64,000 bases of DNA. Origin: Vreelandella azerica. Its GTDB lineage: Bacteria; Pseudomonadota; Gammaproteobacteria; Pseudomonadales; Halomonadaceae. The notes beneath the pieces were generated by a model that was given only the letters and a program-made list of their open reading frames with translations, had not been told where the DNA came from and made no database searches. Location of the stretch: positions 124,001 to 188,000 of the forward strand of contig NZ_JABFHI010000002.1 in assembly GCF_013112225.1 (NCBI RefSeq). The letters are read 5' to 3'. The translations under genes and the position numbers were made by a program. Shown in pieces: positions 1-14,761 of this stretch (position 1 is the first letter of the stretch; each line of letters opens with the position of its first letter).

Positions 1-575
1 TCAATGGCTATGAGGAGCCGGGCCGCTTGGGGGTTGATCGCTGGATGGGGGCGCTGGCGGGATATCAGTTGGCAGGCGGCTGCTGTGCAGTGGACTGCGG
101 CAGCGCGATTACCGTGGATTTCGTTATTCCAGGCGGGTACCACTTGGGCGGTTATATCATTCCCGGCTTGAGGCTGATGAAAGAGAGCCTCAAGCTGGGA
201 ACACGCAACGTGGCCATTGACCCGGAAAGCGAGGCCGCGGAATTGCTGGAACCAGGCAGGCGCACTGTGGAGGCGGTGAATCACGGTATCTACATGGCGG
301 CCGTCAGCGCCATAAACCGCATTTACAGTGAGGTATGTGATCAGCAGGAAGTGGCGTTGCCAATGTTGTTAACCGGTGGTGATGCCCGGGTTGTTTCTCG
401 AGGTGTGCAGGTGCCACATGCGGTTTGGCCAGATATGGTGTATGGCGGGCTGGAGGCCAGTTTTCCATTGACACCCGCCGAGCGCGCAGGCCGGATGTCG
501 GGCGCGCCTGTAGTACCAAGTCCGGTTTCGCTTGAAAAAATACGCGCAGGGCTTGCATTCTCCATGCTGCTTTGA
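1..575 (+). CDS. coaX: Type III pantothenate kinase, 3' part
   Basis: CoaX phosphorylates pantothenate, the first step of coenzyme A synthesis, in the cytoplasm. The gene is cut by the left edge: the frame is open from base 3 and reads NGYEEPGRLGVDRW before the first possible internal start, so the ATP-binding N-terminus is missing. Visible family motifs are LGVDRW, the catalytic-aspartate stretch DCGSAITVD and the glycine-rich GGYIIPG segment. The C-terminus is complete. The position just upstream of the tRNA-Tyr cluster fits the birA-coaX-tRNA order common in gammaproteobacteria. No frame break is seen. Confidence 0.9.
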   Translation, partial: NGYEEPGRLGVDRWMGALAGYQLAGGCCAVDCGSAITVDFVIPGGYHLGGYIIPGLRLMKESLKLGTRNVAIDPESEAAELLEPGRRTVEAVNHGIYMAAVSAINRIYSEVCDQQEVALPMLLTGGDARVVSRGVQVPHAVWPDMVYGGLEASFPLTPAERAGRMSGAPVVPSPVSLEKIRAGLAFSMLL

Positions 576-678
576 CACAATGCGGCGCGTTCCAAGGCAA
601 GAAGTTAAATCAAGCGTCTGTTCTAGCAAGTAGCGCCAAGCAGTATCTGGAAAAGGCTAGGAGCTGGCAAATTAATGG

Positions 679-706
679 TTGACACTTTCTTGGGATGAGG
701 CACAAT
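679..706 (+). promoter_or_regulatory. Sigma70 promoter for the tRNA-Tyr-Gly-Thr cluster
   Basis: TTGACA at 679-684 is followed after 16 bases by CACAAT at 701-706, about 14 bases before the tRNA-Tyr start. The -35 box is perfect and the -10 box matches four of six positions. It is the only good promoter between coaX and the first tRNA. Confidence 0.6.
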
Positions 707-719
707 ATGCCGCCATGTT

Positions 720-803
<84 letters not shown>

Positions 804-856
804 GAATTAATTGACAGCAATGCAAATCAGTCTTGTGAGCTTAGTATTGTTGTAGC

Positions 857-930
<74 letters not shown>

Positions 931-992
931 TGGCTTGTGTAAATTTCGTGTAGTTTTATTATATTTGTTCTGCACGGAATTTTGTGCGATTT

Positions 993-1067
993 GCTCATGT
1001 AGCTCAGGGGTAGAGCACACCCTTGGTAAGGGTGAGGTCGACGGTTCAAATCCGTCCATGAGCTCCA
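993..1067 (+). tRNA. tRNA-Thr (GGT)
   Basis: The acceptor arms GCTCATG and CATGAGC pair and CCA is encoded at 1065-1067. The anticodon loop TTGGTAA gives GGT. It is last of the tRNA-Tyr-Gly-Thr group and is followed directly by a terminator rather than by a tuf gene. Confidence 0.95.
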
Positions 1068-1075
1068 TAATATCG

Positions 1076-1102
1076 AAAAAAGCGAGCCTGGCTCGCTTTT
1101 TT
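1076..1102 (+). terminator. Rho-independent terminator after tRNA-Thr
   Basis: GCGAGC (1082-1087) pairs with GCTCGC (1091-1096) around a CTG loop, flanked by an A tract and a T run at 1097-1102. It ends the tRNA transcript where many relatives continue into tufB. Confidence 0.85.
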
Positions 1103-1156
1103 GTCACTGCTTTTGGCGTATTGGTTGATTAAAGTGAGCTGAAAGTGCATGAAGGG

Positions 1157-1185
1157 TTGTCAAGCGGTAAGTCTTTCGCTATGAT
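1157..1185 (+). promoter_or_regulatory. Sigma70 promoter for tRNA-Trp-secE-nusG
   Basis: TTGTCA at 1157-1162 and TATGAT at 1180-1185 are separated by exactly 17 bases, about 49 bases before tRNA-Trp. With the terminator upstream, this likely drives tRNA-Trp, secE and nusG. Confidence 0.65.
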
Positions 1186-1233
1186 GGCGCCCGCTATTGA
1201 GCAAGCGTCTTATTTGCTCATTCAGTACGATAC

Positions 1234-1309
<76 letters not shown>

Positions 1310-1379
1310 ACTTCCCTCAAGTTGGCGTGCCTCTCAAGAATTCCTTTATCGTTCGCTGTACCCTAGGGAGTCTCGTTTT

Positions 1380-1762
1380 ATGAAGCCTAATTCTGTAAAG
1401 CATGGCGCTGAGGTACAACAGTCGCGTCATGACGGGCTCAAATGGGCAGCGGTCGTAGCGCTTTTGTTAGCAGCCGTGGTTGGTAACACTTTTTTGCCGA
1501 CGTGGCCCTGCTCTATCGTGTCCTTGGTGTTGTTGTGCTCTGTGCTGCGGCTGGAGCAGTCGCGCTGATGACCGAGAAGGGCAAGAATCTCGTTATCCTG
1601 GCTCAAGAAGCCAAGAAAGAGATTCAGCGCGTCGTATGGCCAACGCGCCCTGAAACAGTTCAGACAACCGCTATCGTGTTAGCGGCTGTTCTCGTGGTTG
1701 GCCTGATGTTGTGGTTGATTGACACGCTTCTCAGCTGGGCGATGTCCGGCGTTATCGGTTAG
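1380..1762 (+). CDS. secE: Preprotein translocase subunit SecE (apparent frame break)
   Basis: SecE clamps SecY in the inner-membrane SecYEG translocon. The start is ATG 1380 behind an AGGGAG ribosome site. The frame breaks in a run of six T at 1490-1495; a seventh T joins VVGNTFF to ADVALLYRV and gives a 127-residue protein. Two N-terminal hydrophobic segments are followed by the conserved amphipathic part ([16 protein letters not shown]) and a last membrane helix. SecE is essential, so the break is almost certainly a miscalled homopolymer. nusG follows after 8 bases. Confidence 0.88.
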
Positions 1763-1770
1763 GAGTTTTC

Positions 1771-2304
1771 ATGTCCAAGCGTTGGTACGTCGTTCACGCC
1801 TATTCCGGCTTCGAAAAGCATGTCATGCGTTCGCTCCTTGAGCGGGTCAAGATGTACGGAGTGGAAGATCGTTTCGGCGAGATTCTGGTGCCGACCGAAG
1901 AAGTTGTTGAAGTTCGCGATGGCAAGCGCCGCAAGAGTGAGCGTAAATTTTATCCTGGCTACGTGCTGGTCGAGATGGAAATGGCCGATGACACCTGGCA
2001 CCTGGTGAATGAAACACCCCGGGTAATGGGTTTTATTGGTGGCACCAAGGAAAAGCCGGCGCCTATCACGACTCGTGAAGCGGACGCTATATTGAATCGT
2101 GTCAAGGACGGTGTGGACAAGCCGCGTCCCAAGACAATGTTCGAGCCAGGTCAGTCTGTTCGTGTGGTCGACGGGCCCTTTGCAGATTTCAATGGCGTCG
2201 TTGAAGAAGTCAATTACGAGAAAAGCCGCTTGCATGTCAGCGTGTTGATTTTTGGGCGTTCAACGCCCGTCGAGCTTGAGTTCTCGCAGGTAGAAAAAGA
2301 ATAG
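1771..2304 (+). CDS. nusG: Transcription termination/antitermination protein NusG
   Basis: NusG binds RNA polymerase, links it to Rho or to ribosomal protein S10, and affects pausing. The 177-residue product has the N-terminal NGN domain ([16 protein letters not shown] at the start, [10 protein letters not shown] in the middle) and a C-terminal KOW domain ([18 protein letters not shown]). Length and domain order are normal and no frame break is seen. It is the second gene of the secE-nusG pair; 177 bases without a gene separate it from rplK. Confidence 0.97.
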   Translation: MSKRWYVVHAYSGFEKHVMRSLLERVKMYGVEDRFGEILVPTEEVVEVRDGKRRKSERKFYPGYVLVEMEMADDTWHLVNETPRVMGFIGGTKEKPAPITTREADAILNRVKDGVDKPRPKTMFEPGQSVRVVDGPFADFNGVVEEVNYEKSRLHVSVLIFGRSTPVELEFSQVEKE

Positions 2305-2481
2305 TTTTAAGCCGCTTAAAGCTGACCCCGGTCGGCTGATGGCGGCGGATTGCATGGTTTTGGTTAGTGAGTAGTAAGTAGCTTTGATTGATAGATAGTT
2401 TTCAGATTTTTCATTGGTCGTCACGTGACGGCCAAATGTCACCGGGGAGCCGCAAGGCGTTATACCCAACTGGAGTAATTT

Positions 2482-2913
2482 ATGGCCAAGAAAGTACAGG
2501 CTTACATCAAGCTGCAGGTTGCAGCTGGTAAAGCCAATCCAAGTCCGCCCGTGGGTCCTGCGCTAGGTCAGCACGGCGTGAACATTATGGAATTCTGTAA
2601 AGCGTTTAACGCCGAGACTCAGGATATTGAGCCCGGTCTGCCGACGCCTGTCGTGATTACCGTTTATTCCGACCGTAGCTTCACCTTCGTCACCAAGACG
2701 CCGCCTGCTGCCGTGCTGCTCAAGAAAGCTGTAGGTATCAAGTCCGGTTCTGGTGAGCCGAACAAGAAGAAGGTTGGCACGGTGACCCGTGAGCAGCTTG
2801 AAGAAATCGCCAAGACCAAAGAGCCTGATATGACGGCTGCCGATCTTGACGCCGCTGTGCGCACCATTGCGGGCAGCGCTCGCAGCATGGGCCTAAACGT
2901 GGAGGGTCTATAA
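2482..2913 (+). CDS. rplK: 50S ribosomal protein L11
   Basis: L11 binds the GTPase-associated region of 23S rRNA at the base of the L7/L12 stalk. The 143-residue product has the usual start ([21 protein letters not shown]), the proline-rich hinge region ([11 protein letters not shown]) and the C-terminal RNA-binding domain ending in [13 protein letters not shown]. Length is normal. rplA follows after 2 bases, the standard L11 operon, where L1 is the usual translational repressor. Confidence 0.97.
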   Translation: MAKKVQAYIKLQVAAGKANPSPPVGPALGQHGVNIMEFCKAFNAETQDIEPGLPTPVVITVYSDRSFTFVTKTPPAAVLLKKAVGIKSGSGEPNKKKVGTVTREQLEEIAKTKEPDMTAADLDAAVRTIAGSARSMGLNVEGL

Positions 2914-2915
2914 TC

Positions 2916-3608
2916 ATGGCTAAACTGTCTAAGCGCGCCAAGCTGATTCGTGAAAAGGTTGATTCCAGCAAGGTCTACTCGGTTGAAGAGGCCGTGGCAC
3001 TGTTGTCGGAGCTTTCTACCGTCAAGTTCAAGGAATCTGTGGATGTTGCCGTCAACCTGGGCGTAGACCCTCGTAAATCTGACCAAGTAGTGCGTGGCGC
3101 TACCGTCATGCCTAACGGTACCGGTAAAGACGTGCGTGTTGCTGTCTTTACTCAGGGTGCAAATGCAGATGCCGCTAAAGAAGCTGGCGCTGATATTGTG
3201 GGTATGGAAGAGCTGGCTGATCAGGTTAAGAAAGGCGTGATGGACTTTGATGTCGTCATCGCCTCGCCAGACGCTATGCGTGTTGTGGGTCAGTTGGGCC
3301 AGATCCTGGGTCCGCGTGGCCTGATGCCTAACCCCAAGGTTGGCACGGTAACGCCTGATGTAGCGACAGCTGTCAAGAACGCCAAAGCGGGTCAGGTACG
3401 TTTCCGCACCGACAAGAATGGTATTATCCATACTACCGTCGGTAAGGTTGATTTTGATGCTGACGCTATCAGGGGCAACATCGAAGCCCTGATTGGTGAC
3501 CTGAAGCGGCTCAAGCCGAGCGCTTCCAAGGGCATCTACTTCAAGAAAATGACGCTGTCCACAACCATGGGTCCTGGCCTGACGGTCGACCACTCAGCTT
3601 ACCTGTAA
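2916..3608 (+). CDS. rplA: 50S ribosomal protein L1
   Basis: L1 forms the mobile L1 stalk at the exit-tRNA side and in relatives represses its own L11-L1 mRNA. The 230-residue protein shows the domain II core ([21 protein letters not shown]), the conserved [11 protein letters not shown] loop and the C-terminal [11 protein letters not shown]. Length matches the family. It ends the short rplK-rplA unit; a 330-base leader precedes rplJ. Confidence 0.97.
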   Translation: MAKLSKRAKLIREKVDSSKVYSVEEAVALLSELSTVKFKESVDVAVNLGVDPRKSDQVVRGATVMPNGTGKDVRVAVFTQGANADAAKEAGADIVGMEELADQVKKGVMDFDVVIASPDAMRVVGQLGQILGPRGLMPNPKVGTVTPDVATAVKNAKAGQVRFRTDKNGIIHTTVGKVDFDADAIRGNIEALIGDLKRLKPSASKGIYFKKMTLSTTMGPGLTVDHSAYL

Positions 3609-3938
3609 GCCAAGTAGTCCCGTTGCCGGTCCTTGTGTTGTCAAGGCAGCAGAAAAGAGCAAGAACTTTGCGGTCCCTGTCGCCAGCCTATTTCGTTGGC
3701 AGCAGGGCACCGTCAAAGACCGCAGGCGATACGCGTCAAGCGTAGCTTAATGATGAAAGTCACCTGCGCAGATGGTGTTGCCGCCAGTTGGTAGACGCTT
3801 TTTAGCTAAGCCGATTTCTGGTGAGCACCATCCCTTAGGCTTCTGGCGTCATCAAGATGGGTGAAAGCCCCGATGAGCTGGAAGAGATGGTAACCACCGG
3901 AACCTGCTTTTAGGTTTCGGCATGAAGGAGTGATCACT
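3609..3938 (+). promoter_or_regulatory. Untranslated leader of rplJL, probable L10 leader
   Basis: No convincing gene lies in these 330 bases between rplA and rplJ. In gammaproteobacteria this interval carries the rplJ leader, a folded RNA bound by the L10-(L12)4 complex to repress its own translation. The position and several GC-rich inverted segments fit. I could not confirm the exact fold by eye, so the call rests mainly on synteny. Confidence 0.5.
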
Positions 3939-4442
3939 GTGCCACTAGCACTTGAAGGCAAGAAAGCGATTGTTGCCGAGGTCAGTGAAGCGGCTAAGGA
4001 CGCACTCTCCGTCGTAGTTGCCGATTCTCGTGGCGTGCCGGTCAGCAAGATGACCGATTTGCGTAAGCAGGCGCGTGAGAATGGCGTTCAGGTACGTGTT
4101 GTCCGCAACACCCTGGCACGCCGTGCCCTCGAAGGTACTCAGTGGGAGTGCTTGAACGAGAGCTTTGTAGGTCCTACCTTGTTGGCATTCTCTACCGAGC
4201 ATCCGGGCGCTGCCGCTCGTTTGTTCAAAGAGTTCGCTAAAAAGGATCAGAACTTCGAAGTTAAGGCACTGGCCTACGAAGGTGAGCTGATTCCGGCTGC
4301 TGACATCGACCGTCTGGCAACCCTGCCGACTTACGATGAGGCAATTGCCAAACTGATGTCGGTAATGAAAGAAGCTTCCGCTGGCAAGCTGGTTCGTACT
4401 CTGGCCGCTCTGCGCGACCAGAAGCAGGAAGAAGCGGCATAA
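3939..4442 (+). CDS. rplJ: 50S ribosomal protein L10
   Basis: L10 anchors L7/L12 dimers to the ribosomal stalk. I choose GTG 3939 because AAGGAG lies at 3925-3930, 8 bases upstream; a GTG at 3930 would sit on that ribosome site. The resulting 167-residue protein begins [17 protein letters not shown], as in relatives. The C-terminal helix ([27 protein letters not shown] is the region) is the L7/L12 docking part. rplL starts 97 bases downstream. Confidence 0.95.
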   Translation: MPLALEGKKAIVAEVSEAAKDALSVVVADSRGVPVSKMTDLRKQARENGVQVRVVRNTLARRALEGTQWECLNESFVGPTLLAFSTEHPGAAARLFKEFAKKDQNFEVKALAYEGELIPAADIDRLATLPTYDEAIAKLMSVMKEASAGKLVRTLAALRDQKQEEAA

Positions 4443-4539
4443 GCCATTTTTCCTGCAGGTGGTATAGCGCTGCCTGATACGAGCAATGAACCCTGAGTCA
4501 TCGGGACACCGAGACTCCCGCAAAGTTAGGAATGAAACA

Positions 4540-4911
4540 ATGGCACTGACCAAAGACGATATCATCAACGCCGTCGCTGAAATGTCTGTGATGGAAGTTG
4601 CTGAACTGATCGAAGCAATGGAAGAAAAATTCGGCGTTTCTGCAGCAGCGGCTGTTGTTGCTGGCCCTGGTGGCGGCGGCGAAGAAGCGGCTGAAGAACA
4701 GACTGAGTTTGACCTGGTACTGACTGCTGCTGGTGACAAGAAAGTTAACGTCATCAAGGCAGTGCGTGAGCTTACCGGTCTTGGCCTGAAAGAAGCCAAA
4801 GGTGCTGTTGATGGTGCTCCGGCAACTATCAAAGAAGGCATGTCTAAGGACGATGCTGAAGCAGCCAAGGCGAAGCTGGAAGAAGCGGGCGCAAGCGTCG
4901 AGCTCAAGTAA
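4540..4911 (+). CDS. rplL: 50S ribosomal protein L7/L12
   Basis: L7/L12 is the multicopy stalk protein that recruits translational GTPases. ATG 4540 gives 123 residues starting MALTKDDII. The N-terminal dimerisation domain, an Ala/Gly-rich hinge (residues about 38-55) and the C-terminal domain with the conserved [12 protein letters not shown] factor-binding region are all present. A strong hairpin follows, so rpoBC is probably expressed from read-through. Confidence 0.96.
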   Translation: MALTKDDIINAVAEMSVMEVAELIEAMEEKFGVSAAAAVVAGPGGGGEEAAEEQTEFDLVLTAAGDKKVNVIKAVRELTGLGLKEAKGAVDGAPATIKEGMSKDDAEAAKAKLEEAGASVELK

Positions 4912-4949
4912 TCGATGGCTCGGGCTTTACGCGCTGCGTAAGCTTCCGC

Positions 4950-4985
4950 GGCTGGCGGCGGGAAATTCCCGCTGCCGGCCTTTTT
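4950..4985 (+). terminator. Terminator/attenuator between rplL and rpoB
   Basis: A 15-base arm at 4950-4964 pairs with 4966-4980, including two G-U pairs (about 13 stable pairs and a small AT loop), followed by TTTTT at 4981-4985. In enterobacteria a partial terminator at this place sets the ratio of stalk proteins to RNA polymerase; the same role is inferred here. Confidence 0.75.
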
Positions 4986-5194
4986 CTGTTACAACAGCAT
5001 CAGCGTTGTTGTTGCAGCAGACGCGTCAGTGACACGACAACGCATGACCATTAACCGTCGTCATCACAACGCAACGAATTCTAGATTTTTGACGGCGAGC
5101 TACCCTTCTAGGAGCTTGCTGTCTGCGTCTGAAACGCCCGCGGGGCAGATGACCACGCACCGGTCACCCATGGTGAACAAGCTGGGGAATACAG
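4986..5194 (+). other. rpoB upstream region without a gene
   Basis: Between the rplL attenuator and rpoB there are about 210 bases with no supported gene. A short frame from 5029 has no family resemblance and no good ribosome site. The region probably serves as mRNA leader and processing spacer. Confidence 0.5.
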
Positions 5195-8100
5195 ATGGCT
5201 TACTCATATACTGAGAAAAACGCATCCGCAAGGATTTCGGCAAACTGCCCCAAGTAATGGATGTGCCTTACTTGTTGGCCATCCAGCTTGATTCCTATTA
5301 CGGTTTTCTCCAGCAAGACCGCTCGCCCGACGAGCGGCACGAAGTGGGCTTGCACGCGGCGTTCAAGTCTGTGTTTCCGATCGAGAGTTTCTCGGGGAAC
5401 GCGGCGCTGGAGTATGTTAGTTATCGCTTTGGCACACCGGCATTTGATGTCAAGGAATGTCAGCTGCGCGGCGTAACTTACTCCGCGCCGCTGCGTGTCA
5501 AAGTTCGCTTGATTATTTATGATCGCGATTCATCTAACAAGGCGATCAAGGATATCAAGGAGCAGGAAGTCTATATGGGGAAATCCCCCTGATGACCGAA
5601 AACGGTACCTTCGTTATTAATGGTACCGAGCGGGTAATTGTTTCCCAGCTCCACCGCTCGCCCGGTGTGTTCTTCGATCATGATAAGGGCAAGAGCCATT
5701 CGTCTGGCAAGCTGCTGTACTCAGCGCGGGTCATTCCTTACCGTGGCTCCTGGCTGGATTTTGAGTTTGATCCTAAAGACAACGTCTTTGTGCGTATTGA
5801 CCGTCGCCGCAAGCTGCCAGCCTCGGTACTGATGCGCGCCCTGGGGATGAACACCGAAGAAATCCTCAGTGAGTTCTTCGAGACCAGCAAGTTTCACATC
5901 GAGAAGTCCGGCTTCTCTGTGGAGCTTGTGCCTTCGCGTCTGCGCGGTGAAACCGCAACGTTCGACATCAAGGATGCCGATGGCAGCGTGATTGTTGAAG
6001 AGGGTCGCCGTATCACCCAAAAGCACATTCGCCAGCTGGAGAAGTCCGGTCTGGAGCGTCTTGATGTGCCCATGGAGTACCTGTTTGGCAAGACCCTGGC
6101 CAAGGATCAGATTGATCGTAAAACCGGCGAGCTGCTGGTTGCCTGCAACACCGAGATTACCCCTGAGGTGCTGGAAGTGATGGCTCAGGGCGGTATCACT
6201 GATATCGAAACGCTGTATACCAACGATCTGGATTGTGGCTCCTTCATTTCCGATACCCTGAAGCTGGATACCACGGGCTCGGTGCTGGAAGCCCTGGTTG
6301 AAATCTACCGTATGATGCGTCCGGGCGAGCCGCCCACCAAGGATGCCGCAGAAACGCTGTTCAACAACCTGTTCTTCTCTGAAGACCGCTACGACCTTTC
6401 CAACGTTGGACGCATGAAGTTCAATCGTCGCCTGCGTCGTGAAGAAGATACGGGTTCCGGCGTACTGGACAAGAAGGACATCCTGGATGTCCTGCGTGAG
6501 CTGATCAATATCCGTAACGGCTTTGGTGACGTTGACGATATCGATCACCTGGGTAACCGTCGTATACGCTGTGTTGGCGAAATGGCCGAAAACCAGTTCC
6601 GTGTTGGTCTGGTGCGCGTTGAGCGCGCGGTTAAAGAGCGTCTTTCCATGGCGGAAAGCGAAGGCCTGATGCCGCAGGATCTGATCAACGCCAAGCCGGT
6701 AGCGGCAGCGGTGAAAGAATTCTTTGGTTCCAGCCAGCTGTCCCAGTTCATGGATCAGAACAACCCGCTTTCTGAGGTCACCCACAAGCGTCGTGTCTCT
6801 GCACTCGGCCCAGGCGGTCTGACCCGTGAGCGCGCTGGCTTTGAGGTGCGTGACGTTCACGCTACCCACTATGGCCGCCTGTGTCCGATCGAAACGCCAG
6901 AAGGCCCGAACATCGGTCTGATCAACTCGCTGGCGACTTACAGTCACACCAACAGCTACGGCTTCCTGGAAACCCCGTACCGCAAGGTTAATGCGGGTCA
7001 GGTGACCGACGATATCGTCCACCTCTCGGCGATCGAAGAGGGTGATTACGTTATCGCTCAGGCGTCAGCGGGCGTGGATGAAAGCAATAAGCTGAGTGAC
7101 GACCTGGTGCAGGTACGCCACCGCGGTGAGACGACCTTCATGCGTCCTGAACAGGTGACGCTGATGGACGTATCGCCACGTCAGGTAGTGTCAGTAGCAG
7201 CAGCACTGATCCCGTTCCTGGAACACGATGATGCTAACCGCGCCTTGATGGGCGCGAACATGCAGCGTCAGGCGGTTCCCACCCTGCGTGCCGATAAGCC
7301 GCTGGTAGGTACTGGTATGGAGCGCTTTGTTGCCCGCGACTCCGGTGTCTGTGCGGTTGCACGACGTGGCGGCGTGATCGATTCAGTAGACGCTCGTCGC
7401 GTGGTAGTACGTGTCAATGCAGATGAAATTATCGGCGGTGAAGCCGGTGTTGATATCTACAACCTGACCAAGTACACCCGCTCGAACCAGAACACCTGCA
7501 TGAACCAACGCCCGATTGTGCGTCCGGGTGATGATGTGGCACGCGGTGACATCCTGGCCGACGGCCCATCCATTGATATGGGTGACCTCGCGCTGGGCCA
7601 GAACATGCGTATCGCCTTCATGCCCTGGAACGGTTACAACTTCGAGGACTCTATCCTGCTTTCCGAGCGGGTGGCTCAGGAAGACCGTTTCACCACTATT
7701 CACATTCAGGAACTGACCTGTGTCTCGCGGGACACCAAGTTGGGGCCGGAAGATATCACCGCGGATATTCCCAACGTCGGTGAATCAGCGCTTTCCAAGC
7801 TGGATGAAGCCGGTGTGGTCTACGTCGGTGCCGAAGTGGGTCCGGGGGATATCCTGGTCGGTAAGGTAACGCCCAAGGGTGAAACCCAGTTGACGCCGGA
7901 AGAAAAGCTGCTGCGTGCCATCTTCGGTGAGAAAGCCTCAGATGTGAAGGACACGTCTCTGCGCGCCCCGACCGGCATGATAGGGACGGTGATTGACGTT
8001 CAGGTGTTCACCCGTGATGGCGTCGAAAAAGATTCGCGCGCTATCGCCATTGAACAGATGCAGCTGGATGAAGTCCGTAAGGATCTGCAGGAAACCTACC

Positions 8101-9269
8101 GGATTGCCGAAGACGCTACTTTTGAGCGTCTCAAGCAGACGCTGATCGGTCAGGTCGTCAATGGCGGCCCAGAGCTCAAGAAAGGTGATGTGCTCGACGA
8201 AGCCTACCTGGATGAGTTGCCCCGTCAGCAGTGGTTCAAGCTGCGCATTCAGGATGAATCCTGCAATGAGCTGCTGGCTCAGGCCGATGAGCAGCTTGAG
8301 AGCCGTCGCAAGGAAATGGACGAGCGCTTTGAAGACAAGAAGCGCAAACTGACCCAGGGCGATGATCTGGCACCGGGCGTTCTCAAGATCGTCAAGATCT
8401 ACATGGCCGTCAAGCGTCGCATCCAGCCGGGTGACAAGATGGCCGGGCGTCATGGTAACAAGGGTGTTATCTCAGCGATCATGCCGATCGAGGACATGCC
8501 GTTTGATGATAACGGTGAGCCGGTCGATGTGGTGCTGAACCCCTTGGGTGTACCGTCGCGGATGAACGTCGGTCAGATTCTTGAAACCCACCTGGGCATG
8601 GCCGCCCGTGGCCTTGGCATGAAGATTGATGCCATGCTGCGTGACGCCCGTGAACAGCAGGTAGCGGAAATTCGTGACTTCCTCGGCCAGATCTACAACA
8701 CGCCGGGCACGCGGATAGAGGACATCAGTTCGCTGACCGATGAAGAGGTGATTGCGCTGGCGAAAAACCTCAAGGGCGGTGTGCCCATGGCAACGCCGGT
8801 CTTTGATGGTGCCCAGGAGCACGAGATCAAGCACCTGCTGCGCCTGGCGGATATCCCGGATTCCGGCCAGATGACCCTTTATGACGGACGTACCGGCGAA
8901 TCTTTTGATCGCCCGGTGACCGTCGGCTACATGTACATGCTGAAGTTGAACCACTTGGTAGACGACAAGATGCACGCCCGTTCTACCGGCTCCTACTCAC
9001 TGGTAACCCAGCAGCCGTTGGGTGGTAAGGCGCAGTTCGGTGGTCAGCGTTTCGGTGAGATGGAAGTGTGGGCACTGGAAGCTTATGGCGCCGCGTACAC
9101 GCTGCAGGAAATGCTCACCGTCAAATCGGACGACGTCGAAGGCCGCACCAAGATGTACAAGAACATCGTGGATGGCGACCACACCATGCAGGCAGGCATG
9201 CCGGAATCCTTCAACGTACTGGTGAAGGAAATCCGCTCGCTGGGCATCGATATCGAGTTAGAGAGCTAG
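5195..9269 (+). CDS. rpoB: DNA-directed RNA polymerase beta subunit (two apparent frame breaks)
   Basis: RpoB forms half of the polymerase active centre. ATG 5195 gives [15 protein letters not shown] once a run of five A (5216-5220) is read as six. A second break lies in GGGG at 5577-5580, where a fifth G joins EVYMGEIP to LMTENGTF. With both repaired the protein has 1358 residues, the usual gammaproteobacterial length. The rifampicin pocket ([15 protein letters not shown], then [14 protein letters not shown]) has the sensitive-type residues. PEGPNIGLI and the C-terminal [18 protein letters not shown] are also present. rpoC follows after 10 bases. Confidence 0.95.
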
Positions 9270-9279
9270 GAGCTGTCCA

Positions 9280-13493
<4,214 letters not shown>

Positions 13494-13497
13494 ACCT

Positions 13498-13548
13498 GTT
13501 ATGCCCGGGTTGGCTGTCAAGTTGCTCTTGACGTTACCCGGGTATAAC
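13498..13548 (+). terminator. Two-tier hairpin after rpoC
   Basis: Arms 13498-13510 and 13536-13548 pair over 13 bases (one G-U), and inside them GTCAAG (13516-13521) pairs with CTTGAC (13527-13532). There is no T run, so it may be a Rho-dependent end or an mRNA-stabilising structure rather than a classic terminator. Its inner arm overlaps the next promoter's -35 box. Confidence 0.5.
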
Positions 13549-13557
13549 GATTAGAAT
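13528..13557 (+). promoter_or_regulatory. Putative sigma70 promoter of the str operon
   Basis: TTGACG (13528-13533) and TAGAAT (13552-13557) are 18 bases apart, 77 bases before rpsL. Both boxes match five of six positions. Confidence 0.5.
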
Positions 13558-13633
13558 GCGCAGCCTTCAATAGTGGGGTGGGTTCGCCCGTACTCACTGC
13601 AAGGCAAGGCAACCATTGGAGTCAGCTACAGCT

Positions 13634-14007
<374 letters not shown>

Positions 14008-14161
14008 GTTCTTTCTGACTTTGTCAGATGGATGAAGCGGAAAAGACGTAGTTTATTAAAGCGATAACTGAATTTTTGTTGGTCTGATAAGAGTAAGGTC
14101 GAGCGGCTGATTAGCAGTGAGTCTCGAGTTTACCTGAAGGATCCTTAATTGAGGGCTTATC

Positions 14162-14631
<470 letters not shown>

Positions 14632-14761
14632 GCTCGCTGCCTAGGCTGGTACTGAGTTATCTATGTATCAGACGCCGTCATCCACTGGATGGCGGCATTG
14701 GCATATAAACACCCAGTTGCAGCCAGTTTTCGAGCATCGCCAACCAACGGGAGCTACCACC

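Noticed and set aside
3945..4907. A 320-codon minus-strand frame across rplJ and rplL
   Set aside because: Composition is Ser/Ala-rich shadow coding with no motif, opposite two certain ribosomal genes.
5029..5214. A 61-codon frame in the rplL-rpoB gap
   Set aside because: No ribosome site, no family, and it overlaps the rpoB start.
5721..7022. A 433-codon open frame on the minus strand inside rpoB
   Set aside because: It is the shadow of the rpoB codon pattern; it has no ribosome site or family resemblance, and the + strand is an unmistakable core gene.
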